Positions 6,880-15,750 are shown, counted from the stretch's first letter. The stretch is DNA of 64,000 bases from Thiovibrio sp964588325 (GCA_964588325.1 CAZPOR010000006.1:124001-188000); one strand, 5' to 3'. Numbers and translations: made by a program. The notes: a model not told the origin generated them from the sequence alone.

Positions 6880-9237
6880 CTACTCTTGTTTCTCCACCTC
6901 TTTCCAGACCGGCCCCTTGGCGGTGTCGACCACTTCGATGCCTTTTTTCGCCAATTCCTGGCGCACCCCGTCCGCCTTCTGCCAATCCTTTTGTTTCCTC
7001 GCCTCTTCCCGGTCCCGGATCAGCTTGTTGATCTCCGGCGCCAGGGGACACTCCTCAAGCCGCATGATTCCCAGCACGGAATTGACCCGCCGCAGGGCCT
7101 CCAGAATATAATCCTTCTGCTCGCGGTCAAGGAGTCCCTGGCTCAGGATCGGGTTGGTCTTTTTAATAAAATCGAACAGCGCGGCAAAGGCTTTGGAAAC
7201 ATTGAGATCATCGTCCAGGGCTTTGAAAAAGCGGTCCTCCATGTCGGAGAGATAGGCGGCAACCTCGGCGTGGGGCAGTCCCGGCGGCAGGCAGAGCAGT
7301 TTGCCGATAAAGCCGTCCAGGCGCCGCAGGTTCTTGCGGGCCGCGTCCAGGCTGCGGAAGGAGAAATTGATCGGCTTGCGGTAATGGGTCCGGATCAGGA
7401 AATAACGCATCTCCCGGCCGGTATAGCCCTTGTCCAGAACATCGCGCAGGGTGATGAGGTTCCGGTTGTCCGCGGACATTTTCTTGCCATCCAGCAGCAG
7501 CAGTTCGCTGTGTAGCCAGAAATTGGCCAGGGGCTTGCCGGTGAGCGCCTCGGCGATGGCGTTCTCGTTTTCGTGGTGGGGGAAGAGCAGGTCGCGGCCG
7601 CTGGTATGGATATCCATGGTTTCCCCGAGCAGGTCCAGGGTCATGGCCGCGCATTCGATATGCCAGCCGGGGCGCATGTTGCCCCACTCGGTCTGGAAAA
7701 AGATGCCGCTTTTCAGCTCGCTTAAGGTCGAACGCTTGAGCAGGGTGAAATCAACCGGGTTTTCCTTTTCATAGTCGTCCAGATCAACGGTTTTTCCCAC
7801 CTGGATCTTGCTCAGGTCCACGCCGGAGAGCCTGCCGTATTTGGCGAATTTCGAGATGTCAAAATAGATGGAGCCGTGTTTTTCGTAGGCATACCCCTTT
7901 GCCACCAACTGCTGGGCCAGAGCGATCATGCCCGGTACATGTTCGGAGGCCAGAGGGTATCCTGCGGCATCGAGCATCTCCAGCGCAGCCATGTCCTGTT
8001 TGAAGTCCTGGATGTATCTGCCGGTGAATGCGGCGAGGCTCTCTTTCTTGTTGCCCGCGCCCTGGATGGTGTTGTCGTCCAGGTCGGTGAAATTCATATA
8101 GAATTTCACCTGATACCCTTTCAGCACCAGCACCCGGTGCACGAGATCGGCAACCATGAAGCGGCGGCAATGGGCCAGGTGGGCCAGTTCGTGGGCCGTG
8201 GGACCGCAGGCGTAAAAAGTCACGGTATCCGGGACAATGGGCCGAAACACCTCTTTTTTCCGGGAGAGGGTATTGAAAAAACGCAGTTCCGCCTGCTGGG
8301 ACTCTTCCGTTTCCTGCTTGCTGAAAAGCTCGGTGGACAGATACTTCTCGCCGCCATCGGGGAAGATGGCCACGAGCACGCCTTCCTTCAACTGGGCGGC
8401 GCGGGTCAGGGCCGCGGACATGGCGGCGCCGGAGCTCATGCCGGCGAAAATCCCCTCTCTGCGGGCCAAGAGACGAACGGAAGAGAACGCCTCCTCATCC
8501 GGGATGTTGATGATCTGAAAGGGGAGTTTTTTGTCAAATATTCCTGGAGTGTAGGACTCCTTCATGTTTTTGAGCCCTTGCAATTTATGGCCGAGAAAGG
8601 GCTCCACCGCGGTGATGCGCACTTCGGGATGGTGCTCGCTGAAATAGCGGCACAACCCCATGACCGTGCCCGAGGTGCCCAGGGTGGCGACGATATCCGT
8701 CACCCTGCCCCCGGTCTGTTCCCAGATCTCGGGCCCGGTTGTCTTGTAGTGGGTCAGCCAGTTTGCCGTATTGTTGAATTGGTCGGTGAGGAAATAGCGA
8801 TCCGGATACTGGCGGGCCAGGGCATAGGCCTGTTCGATGGCCCCATCGGTGCCGCGTTTGCCGGGGGTGAGCAGGATTTCCGCGCCAAAGGCCTCCATGA
8901 TCTTGCGCCGTTCGATGGACGCTGATTCAGGCATGATCAACTGGCATTTATAGCCCTTGACCGCACAGACCATGGCCAGCCCGATACCGGTGTTGCCGCT
9001 GGTGGCCTCCAGCACGATCTTGTCCGGGGTCAATTCGCCCTCGGCCTCGGCGGTTTCAATCATGTTCAGGGCAACCCGGTCCTTGACCGAGCCACCGGGA
9101 TTGAAGGCCTCAAGCTTGGCGTAGATAGCCACCTTTTTCAAAGGATTCAAGCGTTTGATCGGGATCAGCGGGGTATTGCCGATCTTGTCGAGGATGGAGT
9201 GTATTGCCGGTCTTTTGGGCGTATGTGATGGCGTCAT
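6880..9237 (-). CDS. Cysteine synthase fused to a divergent cysteinyl-tRNA synthetase-like domain
   Basis: One 785-residue frame joins two enzymes of cysteine use. Residues 10-300 are an O-acetylserine sulfhydrylase, with PLP Lys52 in GGSVKDR, SGNTG (80-84) and GTSGT (187-191); it should make cysteine from O-acetylserine and sulfide. Residues 318-785 align along their length with class I cysteinyl-tRNA synthetase and keep the zinc ligands (Cys344 in YACG, Cys529 in WHIEC, FPHHENE). However HIGH reads HLAH (353-356), KMSKS reads KMSAD (586-590), and the KIIKR region reads NTIQG (389-393). Canonical Cys-tRNA synthesis by this domain is therefore doubtful. A cysteine-activating or persulfide-forming role is possible but unproven. 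It is transcribed towards tRNA-Arg and stands alone. Confidence 0.88.
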   Translation of the reverse strand: MTPSHTPKRPAIHSILDKIGNTPLIPIKRLNPLKKVAIYAKLEAFNPGGSVKDRVALNMIETAEAEGELTPDKIVLEATSGNTGIGLAMVCAVKGYKCQLIMPESASIERRKIMEAFGAEILLTPGKRGTDGAIEQAYALARQYPDRYFLTDQFNNTANWLTHYKTTGPEIWEQTGGRVTDIVATLGTSGTVMGLCRYFSEHHPEVRITAVEPFLGHKLQGLKNMKESYTPGIFDKKLPFQIINIPDEEAFSSVRLLARREGIFAGMSSGAAMSAALTRAAQLKEGVLVAIFPDGGEKYLSTELFSKQETEESQQAELRFFNTLSRKKEVFRPIVPDTVTFYACGPTAHELAHLAHCRRFMVADLVHRVLVLKGYQVKFYMNFTDLDDNTIQGAGNKKESLAAFTGRYIQDFKQDMAALEMLDAAGYPLASEHVPGMIALAQQLVAKGYAYEKHGSIYFDISKFAKYGRLSGVDLSKIQVGKTVDLDDYEKENPVDFTLLKRSTLSELKSGIFFQTEWGNMRPGWHIECAAMTLDLLGETMDIHTSGRDLLFPHHENENAIAEALTGKPLANFWLHSELLLLDGKKMSADNRNLITLRDVLDKGYTGREMRYFLIRTHYRKPINFSFRSLDAARKNLRRLDGFIGKLLCLPPGLPHAEVAAYLSDMEDRFFKALDDDLNVSKAFAALFDFIKKTNPILSQGLLDREQKDYILEALRRVNSVLGIMRLEECPLAPEINKLIRDREEARKQKDWQKADGVRQELAKKGIEVVDTAKGPVWKEVEKQE

Positions 9238-9387
9238 GGCAGGGACTCGGTTGTATGGGTCTTCATCCCGGGAAACGGGAAACCAGCAGGGTCAATTTTC
9301 AACGATATCGGCAGAATACAACATAACCACCGGGCAAACCACCCATATTATCGGTCGTGACGCTCCTCGGGCGCTGCCGGGCAGGCA

Positions 9388-9421
9388 TAAAAAAAGGCAA
9401 GCCCCGGAAGGAGCTTGCCTT
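9388..9421 (-). terminator. Rho-independent terminator of the dsr operon
   Basis: Read on the minus strand, a 9-bp stem AAGGCAAGC/GCTTGCCTT with a short GC-rich loop is followed by a run of T residues. It begins about 30 bases after the dsrP stop codon and ends the dsrMKJOP transcript. Confidence 0.85.
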
Positions 9422-9450
9422 GAAACAACCATGCAGCAGGAAAAAACGGT

Positions 9451-10620
9451 TTAGGCTTCCTTCTCCAGCTTGACGCTGATCGCCACCTTGTAGAGGATGG
9501 AGAGAATGAAGAAGCCCGTAGCCCAGATGGCGGCGGTAATGCCGAGTTCCTGGACGCTGGGAACATACTCGGTTACATACTCAAGCGGGCTCGGGACAAA
9601 GCCGCCGAGAACCAGGCCGAGACCCTTGTCGATCCAGAAAGCAATGAAGATGAGGAGGCAGGAAACCACCAGCAGCCCATCGGATTGCTTGGCCCGGGAG
9701 ACAAAGATCAGCGCGATGCCGGCCAGACCCATGATCACCGAGGCGCGCATGAAGGGCACCAGGTTGTTGTATACCTGGTCGCCATGGCCAAGGCCCCAGA
9801 AGAGATAGTCCAGGGTATGCATGTGGCCGGGGATCTGGCTGTAATAGGCAACAAAAAATTCACAGCCCAGGAAGAAAAAGTTGAGCATGGCGGCATAGCC
9901 GATGATGGTCACCAGCTTGTCCTGCGCCTCGCGGCCCACGTCGAACTTGGTGGTCTTCTTGAGGATCATGGCGATGACCATCAGCAGGGCCGGCCCGGCG
10001 GCAAAGGCCGAGGCCAGAAAGCGCGGGGCGAGAATGGCGGTGAGCCAGAAATGGCGGCCCGGCAGACCGCAGTACAGAAAAGCGGTAACGGTGTGGATGC
10101 TGATCGCCCAGGGGATGGAAAGGTAGATAAAAGGCTTGATCCACTTGGGATACTTGATCCCCTTGTATTCGGATTGCAATACCACCCAGCCGCAGAGGAT
10201 GTTGAGGAACAGATAGCCGTTCAAGACGATCATATCCCAGAACAGCATGGAGTTGGGGGTGGGATGGAGCAGAACGTTCAAGGCCCGCATGGGCTGACCC
10301 AGGTCGGCAATAATGAACATCAGGCACATGGCGATGGCGGCAATAGCCATGAACTCGCCGAGGATGACGATGCGGCCGAAGGCCTTGTAGTTATGGATGT
10401 AATACGGCAGCACCAGCATCAGGCCGCCGGCTGCCACACCGACCAGAAAGGTGAACTGGGAGATGTATACCCCCCAGGTCACATCCCGGCTCATGCCGGT
10501 AATGCCCAAACCGTAGTTGAATTGCTGGACATAGCAGAGACCGCCCACACCCATTATGGAGAGCAGGAAGAGCATCCATACCCAGTACCCCGTGCTTCCT
10601 TTTAATGCTTTCTCAATCAT
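9451..10620 (-). CDS. dsrP: DsrP, NrfD-type quinone-interacting membrane subunit
   Basis: This 389-residue, very hydrophobic protein has about ten membrane helices and belongs to the NrfD/PsrC family. It is the membrane anchor that exchanges electrons and protons between menaquinone and the periplasmic DsrO/DsrJ side of the complex. Family features seen are the early helix FTFLVGVAAGG, a HPTPNSMLFWDM loop and several conserved acidic residues in helices. It is the last gene of dsrMKJOP, 11 bases after dsrO, with a ribosome site AGGTGAAAG and a terminator just downstream. Length is as expected. The complex links the menaquinone pool to DsrC during sulfite reduction. Confidence 0.95.
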   Translation of the reverse strand: MIEKALKGSTGYWVWMLFLLSIMGVGGLCYVQQFNYGLGITGMSRDVTWGVYISQFTFLVGVAAGGLMLVLPYYIHNYKAFGRIVILGEFMAIAAIAMCLMFIIADLGQPMRALNVLLHPTPNSMLFWDMIVLNGYLFLNILCGWVVLQSEYKGIKYPKWIKPFIYLSIPWAISIHTVTAFLYCGLPGRHFWLTAILAPRFLASAFAAGPALLMVIAMILKKTTKFDVGREAQDKLVTIIGYAAMLNFFFLGCEFFVAYYSQIPGHMHTLDYLFWGLGHGDQVYNNLVPFMRASVIMGLAGIALIFVSRAKQSDGLLVVSCLLIFIAFWIDKGLGLVLGGFVPSPLEYVTEYVPSVQELGITAAIWATGFFILSILYKVAISVKLEKEA

Positions 10621-10631
10621 GATCTTTCACC

Positions 10632-11456
10632 TCAAATAATATAGAAGAGGGATGGATGTGTCCCTATTGCAGGATTCCGCTGGATGGTAAAGGATGTCTT
10701 CAGAACCTGGCTGATCTCGGAGTTGGGATCATTCATGTCGCCGAAGACAATGGCCTTGGTTTGGGCTGCGACTTCAACACAGGCCGGAATCTGGCCGATG
10801 GCCAGCCGCTCGGTGCAGAAATTGCATTTTTCCACAACCCCGCGCATCCGGGTGGGGTATTTGGGGTTTTCCGCCTTGATAAAGGGCTGGCCATTCGCAT
10901 CCTTGCCTCGGGGGTCGCGCCAGTTGAAGCTTCTGGCGCCATAGGGGCAGGCAGCCATGCAGAACCGGCAGCCGATGCAGCGATGGTAGTCCATGCCCAC
11001 GATGCCGTCTTTTTTCTTATAGGTGGCCTTGGTGGGGCAGGCCCGGACGCAGGGCGGGTTGTCGCAGTGGTTGCACAGGGTCAGGATGGGCATGTCCTTG
11101 AGCGCATCCGGCCGTTTGTACTGGCTCTCCGTCGGAAAGGTGTGTTCGTAGGATTCGATCCAGATCCACTTGACCTCATCCTTCCTGTTTCCGAAATCCG
11201 GCACATTGTGGATGGTGTGGCAGGCAGAGACGCATTGTTCCGCCAGCCCGGGATTTTCGGTGAATTTCTTCACATCAATGACCATGCCATAGCGCTTGCC
11301 GGTTGGGGCCGCAGCCCCATGCCCGCCTGCGGCGGCTTGCCCGGCGGAGGCGAGGGCTTCGCCCTTGAGCAGGGTGTTGAAAGCCGAGGGGGCGGCAATG
11401 CCGGCAATGGCGGTGAGCCCGGCGATTTTCAAAAAATCTCTTCTCTTGCTGTCCAT
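10632..11456 (-). CDS. dsrO: DsrO, Tat-exported ferredoxin-like iron-sulfur subunit
   Basis: This 274-residue protein begins with a twin-arginine signal (KRRDFLK at residues 4-10 plus a hydrophobic stretch), so it is folded in the cytoplasm and exported. The mature part has four cysteine clusters of the NrfC/DmsB type, including CNHCDNPPCVRACP and CIGCRFCMAACPYGA, which should bind several 4Fe-4S clusters. It passes electrons between DsrJ and DsrP on the periplasmic face. The gene starts one base after the dsrJ stop codon, so translation is probably coupled. Confidence 0.95.
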   Translation of the reverse strand: MDSKRRDFLKIAGLTAIAGIAAPSAFNTLLKGEALASAGQAAAGGHGAAAPTGKRYGMVIDVKKFTENPGLAEQCVSACHTIHNVPDFGNRKDEVKWIWIESYEHTFPTESQYKRPDALKDMPILTLCNHCDNPPCVRACPTKATYKKKDGIVGMDYHRCIGCRFCMAACPYGARSFNWRDPRGKDANGQPFIKAENPKYPTRMRGVVEKCNFCTERLAIGQIPACVEVAAQTKAIVFGDMNDPNSEISQVLKTSFTIQRNPAIGTHPSLFYII

Positions 11457-11457
11457 G

Positions 11458-11838
11458 TTACATCGCCTCCTTCGGCTGGAGATGACAATCCCAACAATAC
11501 GGTTTCACGGAGGTATAGTTGTGGCAGGCGTCACAGAACTTCTTCTTGTCGCTGTGACATTTCATGCAGCCATTCTGCAGGCTCCGTACATATTCGGTGC
11601 CGTTGGGGGTTTTCCCGGTGCGGGCGCCGCCTTCACGCAGGATGTCATCGCGCCACTCATTGAGCAGCACCATGTGCGAGGTGCGCATCTCCTGAGTCGG
11701 CGCAACACACTCCGTGTAGTCCTTTGGTTTTTCAGGCTTGGGAATTTTGCTCGCTTCCCCGGATTTATACCAGATCGGGGATGTCATGAGGCCCAAGAAC
11801 AGTATCAACGCAGGTATGATTCTTCCTTTCCCGTACAT
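11458..11838 (-). CDS. dsrJ: DsrJ, periplasmic triheme cytochrome c
   Basis: The product has 126 residues, with an N-terminal hydrophobic helix that acts as an uncleaved anchor or signal. Three CXXCH heme c sites are packed near the C-terminus: CMKCH, CDACH and CWDCH. This spacing matches DsrJ, in which one heme has an unusual His/Cys ligand in characterised homologues. Its position between dsrK and dsrO is the conserved order. Electron acceptor or donor in the periplasm is not known with certainty. It is 6 bases from dsrK. Confidence 0.95.
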   Translation of the reverse strand: MYGKGRIIPALILFLGLMTSPIWYKSGEASKIPKPEKPKDYTECVAPTQEMRTSHMVLLNEWRDDILREGGARTGKTPNGTEYVRSLQNGCMKCHSDKKKFCDACHNYTSVKPYCWDCHLQPKEAM

Positions 11839-11843
11839 GGCTA

Positions 11844-13490
11844 TCAGCCCTCCATTCCTGCAAGTGGCTCAAAACGGAGACCCGTTTCACGCTCTTTTTC
11901 TCCCTCCATGACCAGGGCGTTGCCGACCAGCTCGGACACGCCGCAGACCTCCACATCGGGATTCCAGTAGTTGTTCAGGCTCGTCAAGGTGGCGCGGTCG
12001 ATGGCGCAGACACAGGAGAGCATATTGACCGCATGCTTCTCATGCACATATTTGACCGCGTTGGCCCTTGGCAGACCTGCCCGCATTCTCAGTTCCATGA
12101 TCTCATCGGTGTTCAAGCCGGTGCCGCTGCCGCAGCAGAAGGTTGATTCCCGGATGGTGTTTTCCGGCATCTCATGGAAATTATTGCACACGCTCTGCAA
12201 GACATACCGTGGCTCATCCAACAAGCCCATGGCGCGGGCCGGGTTGCAGGAGTCATGGTAGGTTGCGATCCGGTGATCGTTGCGTTTCGGGTCAAGCTTC
12301 AGCTTGCCGTGCTTGATCAGATCGGCGGTGAATTCGCTGATATGGACCATCTTGGTGGAGGCCGCGTTGTCGAAGCGGGTTCCGGTGATCGGCGAGGTCG
12401 GGACTTCCAGGAAGTCGGCCGGGCCGTTCATGGTGTCCATGTACTGATGGAGCACCCGCCACATGTGGCCACATTCGCCGCCCAGGATCCACTTGACCCC
12501 CAACCGCTTGGCCTCGGCGTACATCTTTGCGTTCAACTTCTTCATCAACTCGTTGTTGGTGAAAAGGCCGAAGTTGCCGCCCTCGGAAGCGTATGTGCTG
12601 AAGGTGTAATCCAGGCCGATGTGGTGGAAGAGCAACAGGTAGCCCATGGCCGTGTAGATGCCCGGCTCGGCAAAGACGTCCGCAGAGGGGGTGATGAACA
12701 GCACTTCTGCGCCTTTGCGATTGAAGGTCGGCTCAACCCGGATACCGGTGATCTCCTCAATATCATCGCAGAGATACATGATGTTGTCTTTAAAGGTATG
12801 GGGTTGCAATCCCATGTGGTTTCCGGTGCGGTTTGAGTTGGCTGCCGGTTCCAGAATCCAGTTGGTGTTGACCCCCACCAGATGCAGCAGCTCGCGGCCG
12901 ATCATGGTGATCTCGGCGGTGTCGATGCCGTAGGGGCAGAAGACCGAGCAACGGCGGCACTCGGTGCACTGGTAGTAGTACATGAACCACTCTTTCAGCA
13001 CCCCGAAGGTCATGGGCCGACCGCCGGCCATCTTGCCGAGGATCTTGCCGCCCAGAGTGAAGTCGTTCCGGTACACGGAGCGCATCAGCTCGGCACGGAG
13101 AACCGGCATGTTTTTCGGATCACCGGTACCCAGAAAGAAGTGGCACTTGTCCGCGCAGGCACCGCAGCGGACACAGCAATCCATGAAGATTTTCAGGGAG
13201 CGGAATTTGTCCAGCCGTTCCTTCAGGCCTGTGAGGATAATCGTCTCCCAGCCCTCCGGCAGGAGCCAGTTGTCACTCTCCGGATCCCATACCCGAGGCT
13301 GGCCGCCTAATTCCTTCGGCAGGCTTTTCTGATGGTATTCGTGAATCTCTTGTTTGGCGGGATAGCAATATTTGCCGGGCTTGAATTCAGCCGGAACATC
13401 CCACCAGTCGTTTTTTGGAATGGCCCCGGTCATCATGGACGGACCCTTCGCAACGCTTACACCGAGTTTATCTGCTTTCATGATTGCCAT
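11844..13490 (-). CDS. dsrK: DsrK, HdrD-like cytoplasmic iron-sulfur subunit
   Basis: This 548-residue protein is related to the catalytic subunit of heterodisulfide reductase. Two ferredoxin-type cysteine sets occur in the first third (CCVRCGACADKC and CTECRRCSVFCPYG). A CCG-type set lies in the C-terminal half (SCNP, STFCCGSG and LSCVC) and binds the special cubane that reduces the DsrC trisulfide or disulfide. There is no signal peptide, so it faces the cytoplasm next to DsrM. It starts 5 bases after the dsrM stop. The ATG at 13490 has a nearby in-frame alternative at MKADK. Length is normal for the family. Confidence 0.96.
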   Translation of the reverse strand: MAIMKADKLGVSVAKGPSMMTGAIPKNDWWDVPAEFKPGKYCYPAKQEIHEYHQKSLPKELGGQPRVWDPESDNWLLPEGWETIILTGLKERLDKFRSLKIFMDCCVRCGACADKCHFFLGTGDPKNMPVLRAELMRSVYRNDFTLGGKILGKMAGGRPMTFGVLKEWFMYYYQCTECRRCSVFCPYGIDTAEITMIGRELLHLVGVNTNWILEPAANSNRTGNHMGLQPHTFKDNIMYLCDDIEEITGIRVEPTFNRKGAEVLFITPSADVFAEPGIYTAMGYLLLFHHIGLDYTFSTYASEGGNFGLFTNNELMKKLNAKMYAEAKRLGVKWILGGECGHMWRVLHQYMDTMNGPADFLEVPTSPITGTRFDNAASTKMVHISEFTADLIKHGKLKLDPKRNDHRIATYHDSCNPARAMGLLDEPRYVLQSVCNNFHEMPENTIRESTFCCGSGTGLNTDEIMELRMRAGLPRANAVKYVHEKHAVNMLSCVCAIDRATLTSLNNYWNPDVEVCGVSELVGNALVMEGEKERETGLRFEPLAGMEG

Positions 13491-13495
13491 TGTTC

Positions 13496-14494
13496 TTATT
13501 CCTTCTCAACGGGTATTCCGCCTTCCTTCATGAACTCCCTGAACTCGTCCTCGTAGGCAGCGTAAGAATGCGGCTTGATGTTGGGATCATTCCACGGATT
13601 GATGTGCCGGACCATCCGGCTGTTGTTGATCATGTTCCGGGTGGGGCTCATGAAGACACCGGCCATGTGCATCAGCTTGCTGAAGGGGAAGTAGATCAGC
13701 AGGGCGCAGACCAGGAAAACATGGATGAAAAAGATCGGGCTGATCTGCCCGGCGGCAATGGCCGGAGCAAAGGTGGTCAGGCCGTGGGTCAATTGTTTGA
13801 TCGCCACCACATCGGCCCGGAAGACATAGCGCATCAGGATGCCGGTGACGGCGATGCCGAAGATCAGGAACAGGGGAAAGTAATCGGCGGGCAGCGAGAT
13901 GTAGCGGATGTTGCTCAGCATCACCCTGCGGAGGAACAAAAAGGCGATGGCGCCGAGGAAGATGGCGTCGGTCTGGTAGAACACCGGAGCGCCGATCTGC
14001 AAAAAGCCGTCGCCGAACTCAAGGGCGGCGACAAAGCCGGGCACCGGGTCCATAAACAGCCGCATATGCCTCAGAACGATGACCAGAAAACAGTAGTGGA
14101 ACAGCAGGGCGAACAGCCAGAGAAACTTGCTGGAGCCGTAGACCAGCTTGGGGCCCTCATGCACCTCCGCCTTGGTGTTGCGGAACAGGGAGCGGAACAG
14201 GAAAACCTCCAGGATCATTCTGGCGATGACTCCGAGCTTGGTGGAGGGGCAGTCGATCTTGTTCTGCTTGATCCAGGGCAGGGAGTTGGCCTGACCACAG
14301 GTGGTCGGAATCCGGAAGGGAACAGGAGATTTGGCCCATTGCATTATGCGATAGGCAAATCCTCCCAAGAAGAGGGCAAAGGCGAGATAGGGCAAGATGA
14401 TCCCCATCAAAGCCTGCCCACCCGGCACCTGGGCGGCCACCAGACCAACCGCGATAAGCGCCAACACTGCGATGAATGGATTCAGGATTCTCAT
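13496..14494 (-). CDS. dsrM: DsrM, membrane cytochrome b subunit
   Basis: A 332-residue membrane protein of the NarI/HdrE type, with an estimated five or six helices. Histidines in membrane helices (for example LFHYCFLVIVLRHMR and IKQLTHGL) are candidates for heme b ligands. It pairs with DsrK to move electrons between menaquinol and the cytoplasmic DsrC thiols. It is the first gene of the conserved dsrMKJOP order. Upstream, 137 bases with two hairpins separate it from the RsbRD-like gene, so it may be transcribed from that promoter or a nearer one. Confidence 0.95.
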   Translation of the reverse strand: MRILNPFIAVLALIAVGLVAAQVPGGQALMGIILPYLAFALFLGGFAYRIMQWAKSPVPFRIPTTCGQANSLPWIKQNKIDCPSTKLGVIARMILEVFLFRSLFRNTKAEVHEGPKLVYGSSKFLWLFALLFHYCFLVIVLRHMRLFMDPVPGFVAALEFGDGFLQIGAPVFYQTDAIFLGAIAFLFLRRVMLSNIRYISLPADYFPLFLIFGIAVTGILMRYVFRADVVAIKQLTHGLTTFAPAIAAGQISPIFFIHVFLVCALLIYFPFSKLMHMAGVFMSPTRNMINNSRMVRHINPWNDPNIKPHSYAAYEDEFREFMKEGGIPVEKE

Positions 14495-14520
14495 GTACTG
14501 TTACCTCGCATCATGTTTAG

Positions 14521-14613
14521 GAGCCGTTACGGAATATCCCTTGTTGTTAAACGGCTGTTCGGGCTATTCCGTCACGGCTCTTTATGCCGGCCTTGCCGGG
14601 AAAACGGCAAGGC
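14521..14613 (-). repeat. Two consecutive hairpins in the dsrM leader
   Basis: Bases 14521-14536 pair with 14565-14580 with one mismatch in 16 (GAGCCGTTACGGAATA against its partner). A second stem, GCCTTGCC (14590-14597) with GGCAAGGC (14606-14613), follows. Both lie between the RsbRD-like gene and dsrM. On the minus strand neither is followed by a T run, so they look more like processing or stability structures than terminators of dsr transcription. The second stem is followed by TTTTT on the plus strand, but there is no plus-strand gene to terminate. Confidence 0.6.
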
Positions 14614-14631
14614 AGTTTTTGTTACAACGGC

Positions 14632-15174
14632 TTACACGGTAATGGTTTTCAGCTCCGCCTCGGGAGCCATTTCGTCCATCAGCTTCGAAGGGCAACCGGA
14701 GTCCGTGGTGATATGATTTCCACTTTTAATCTCCGCGATCCGGGTTTGATAGAGCCTTTCCCGGCTGGCGGCATACAGGTCGAACATGGTGTAGGCCAGA
14801 ATGTCGGCCTTTTCTTCAAAGGCATGCCAGCCTTCAAGGTCGGCGACATTGTCCTTCCGGCAGAAATCCTTTACGACCCTCTTCAAGATGTATGCCATGG
14901 AAACAGCTTCGGAAGGATTAAATGTCTGCACCGCCCGGATCCGGACCATCTGATCGAGGCACGCGACGATCCCTTCCGGCTCGTTTTTTTCGAAGAGCAG
15001 GGCATACACCGCCCACAGACTGCTTTTCACCGCATACCCCACCGGGTTGGCAAACTGGTCCTTCTCTTTTTTAAAGAACCGGGAGCCATCCTCCGGGTAG
15101 GTGGTCAGAACCTGATCGACCCAACTGTCCAGAATCTCGCCTTTTCGGTCGACAAGCAGCTCTGCAAGCAGCAT
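14632..15174 (-). CDS. RsbRD N-terminal-like regulatory protein
   Basis: This 180-residue soluble, helical protein resembles the N-terminal domain of RsbRD, a RsbT co-antagonist, a globin-like fold found in stress-signalling regulators. From memory, such a gene commonly sits directly upstream of dsrMKJOP in sulfate reducers, and that is its position here. No enzymatic motif is visible. A good ribosome site (AGGTGAAGG) precedes the ATG at 15174. It is the first gene after the likely dsr promoter (15238-15267). A role in tuning the dsr complex or sensing is plausible but unproven. Confidence 0.75.
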   Translation of the reverse strand: MLLAELLVDRKGEILDSWVDQVLTTYPEDGSRFFKKEKDQFANPVGYAVKSSLWAVYALLFEKNEPEGIVACLDQMVRIRAVQTFNPSEAVSMAYILKRVVKDFCRKDNVADLEGWHAFEEKADILAYTMFDLYAASRERLYQTRIAEIKSGNHITTDSGCPSKLMDEMAPEAELKTITV

Positions 15175-15199
15175 CCTTCACCTCGCGATTTCCCTATTG

Positions 15200-15267
15200 T
15201 GTAGGGGGAAACACCTACATCCTGAATGACCATTCAGAATATGAAAGGCATTGGTAGCATGTTTCAA
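15200..15267 (-). promoter_or_regulatory. Candidate dsr promoter with overlapping palindromes
   Basis: On the minus strand TTGAAA (15262-15267) and CATATT (15238-15243) are spaced by 18 bases, an acceptable sigma-70 pair. Overlapping the start region is a perfect dyad CTGAATG-AC-CATTCAG (15222-15237). A second dyad TGTAGG-N8-CCTACA follows (15200-15219) in the leader. The first dyad is well placed to be an operator; the regulator is unknown. Confidence 0.5.
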
Positions 15268-15330
15268 TCCAGATTTCAACAAGAAAAACATCAGGAGAAT
15301 TGGAGAAGAATATAAGGAGAATTGGGCGGA

Positions 15331-15750
15331 TTACGAGATGGTGTCGAGGAGAATACCGGCTTCCTGCTGGAGATTTTTCAGGAGCACCGGCAGGTCGTTT
15401 AAGTCGATGACCACGTCGCCGATAATGGCGCATTGCTCATTGCCGGTGCAGTCATAGACATCAAGGGAATAGCCGTTTTGGTTCTTGATGAGTACGAGAT
15501 GGATGAGGATGTTCTGGTTTTCAAGATGGGTGTTGACCTGTTGCACCAGATGCCGCACCGAGGCTTCCTCGGGCGTGGGCGGAGCATGACTCCGGCCGCG
15601 GCGGTCTTCGCGGTTGCGCTGCCAGTCCCGGGTGAAGGCGCCGATCCGCGCCACAGCGGAAAGATTGTCGATGGGTTCGACCTTTTTTTCCCTGCGATAC
15701 GGATCGATCCGTATCGGCCGTGGAAATTTGATCTCTTCGGAAATAACCAT
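15331..15750 (-). CDS. Small soluble protein of unknown function
   Basis: I choose the ATG at 15750 because CAGGGGGGAAACA lies just before it, giving 139 residues; the frame stays open upstream without a start signal. The first half is basic and rich in Arg and Pro (IKFPRPIRIDPYRREKKVEP). The second half is a compact alpha/beta segment ending in DLPVLLKNLQQEAGILLDTIS. There is no membrane segment or signal peptide. The C-terminal half vaguely recalls FlaG-like flagellar proteins, but I cannot support that. It follows the MBL-fold gene by 94 bases and probably ends that transcript. Confidence 0.6.
   Translation of the reverse strand: MVISEEIKFPRPIRIDPYRREKKVEPIDNLSAVARIGAFTRDWQRNREDRRGRSHAPPTPEEASVRHLVQQVNTHLENQNILIHLVLIKNQNGYSLDVYDCTGNEQCAIIGDVVIDLNDLPVLLKNLQQEAGILLDTIS

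Noticed and set aside
15215..15433. 72-codon minus-strand frame before the small unknown gene
   Set aside because: It overlaps the better-supported gene ending at 15331 in another frame and the dsr promoter, with no ribosome site.
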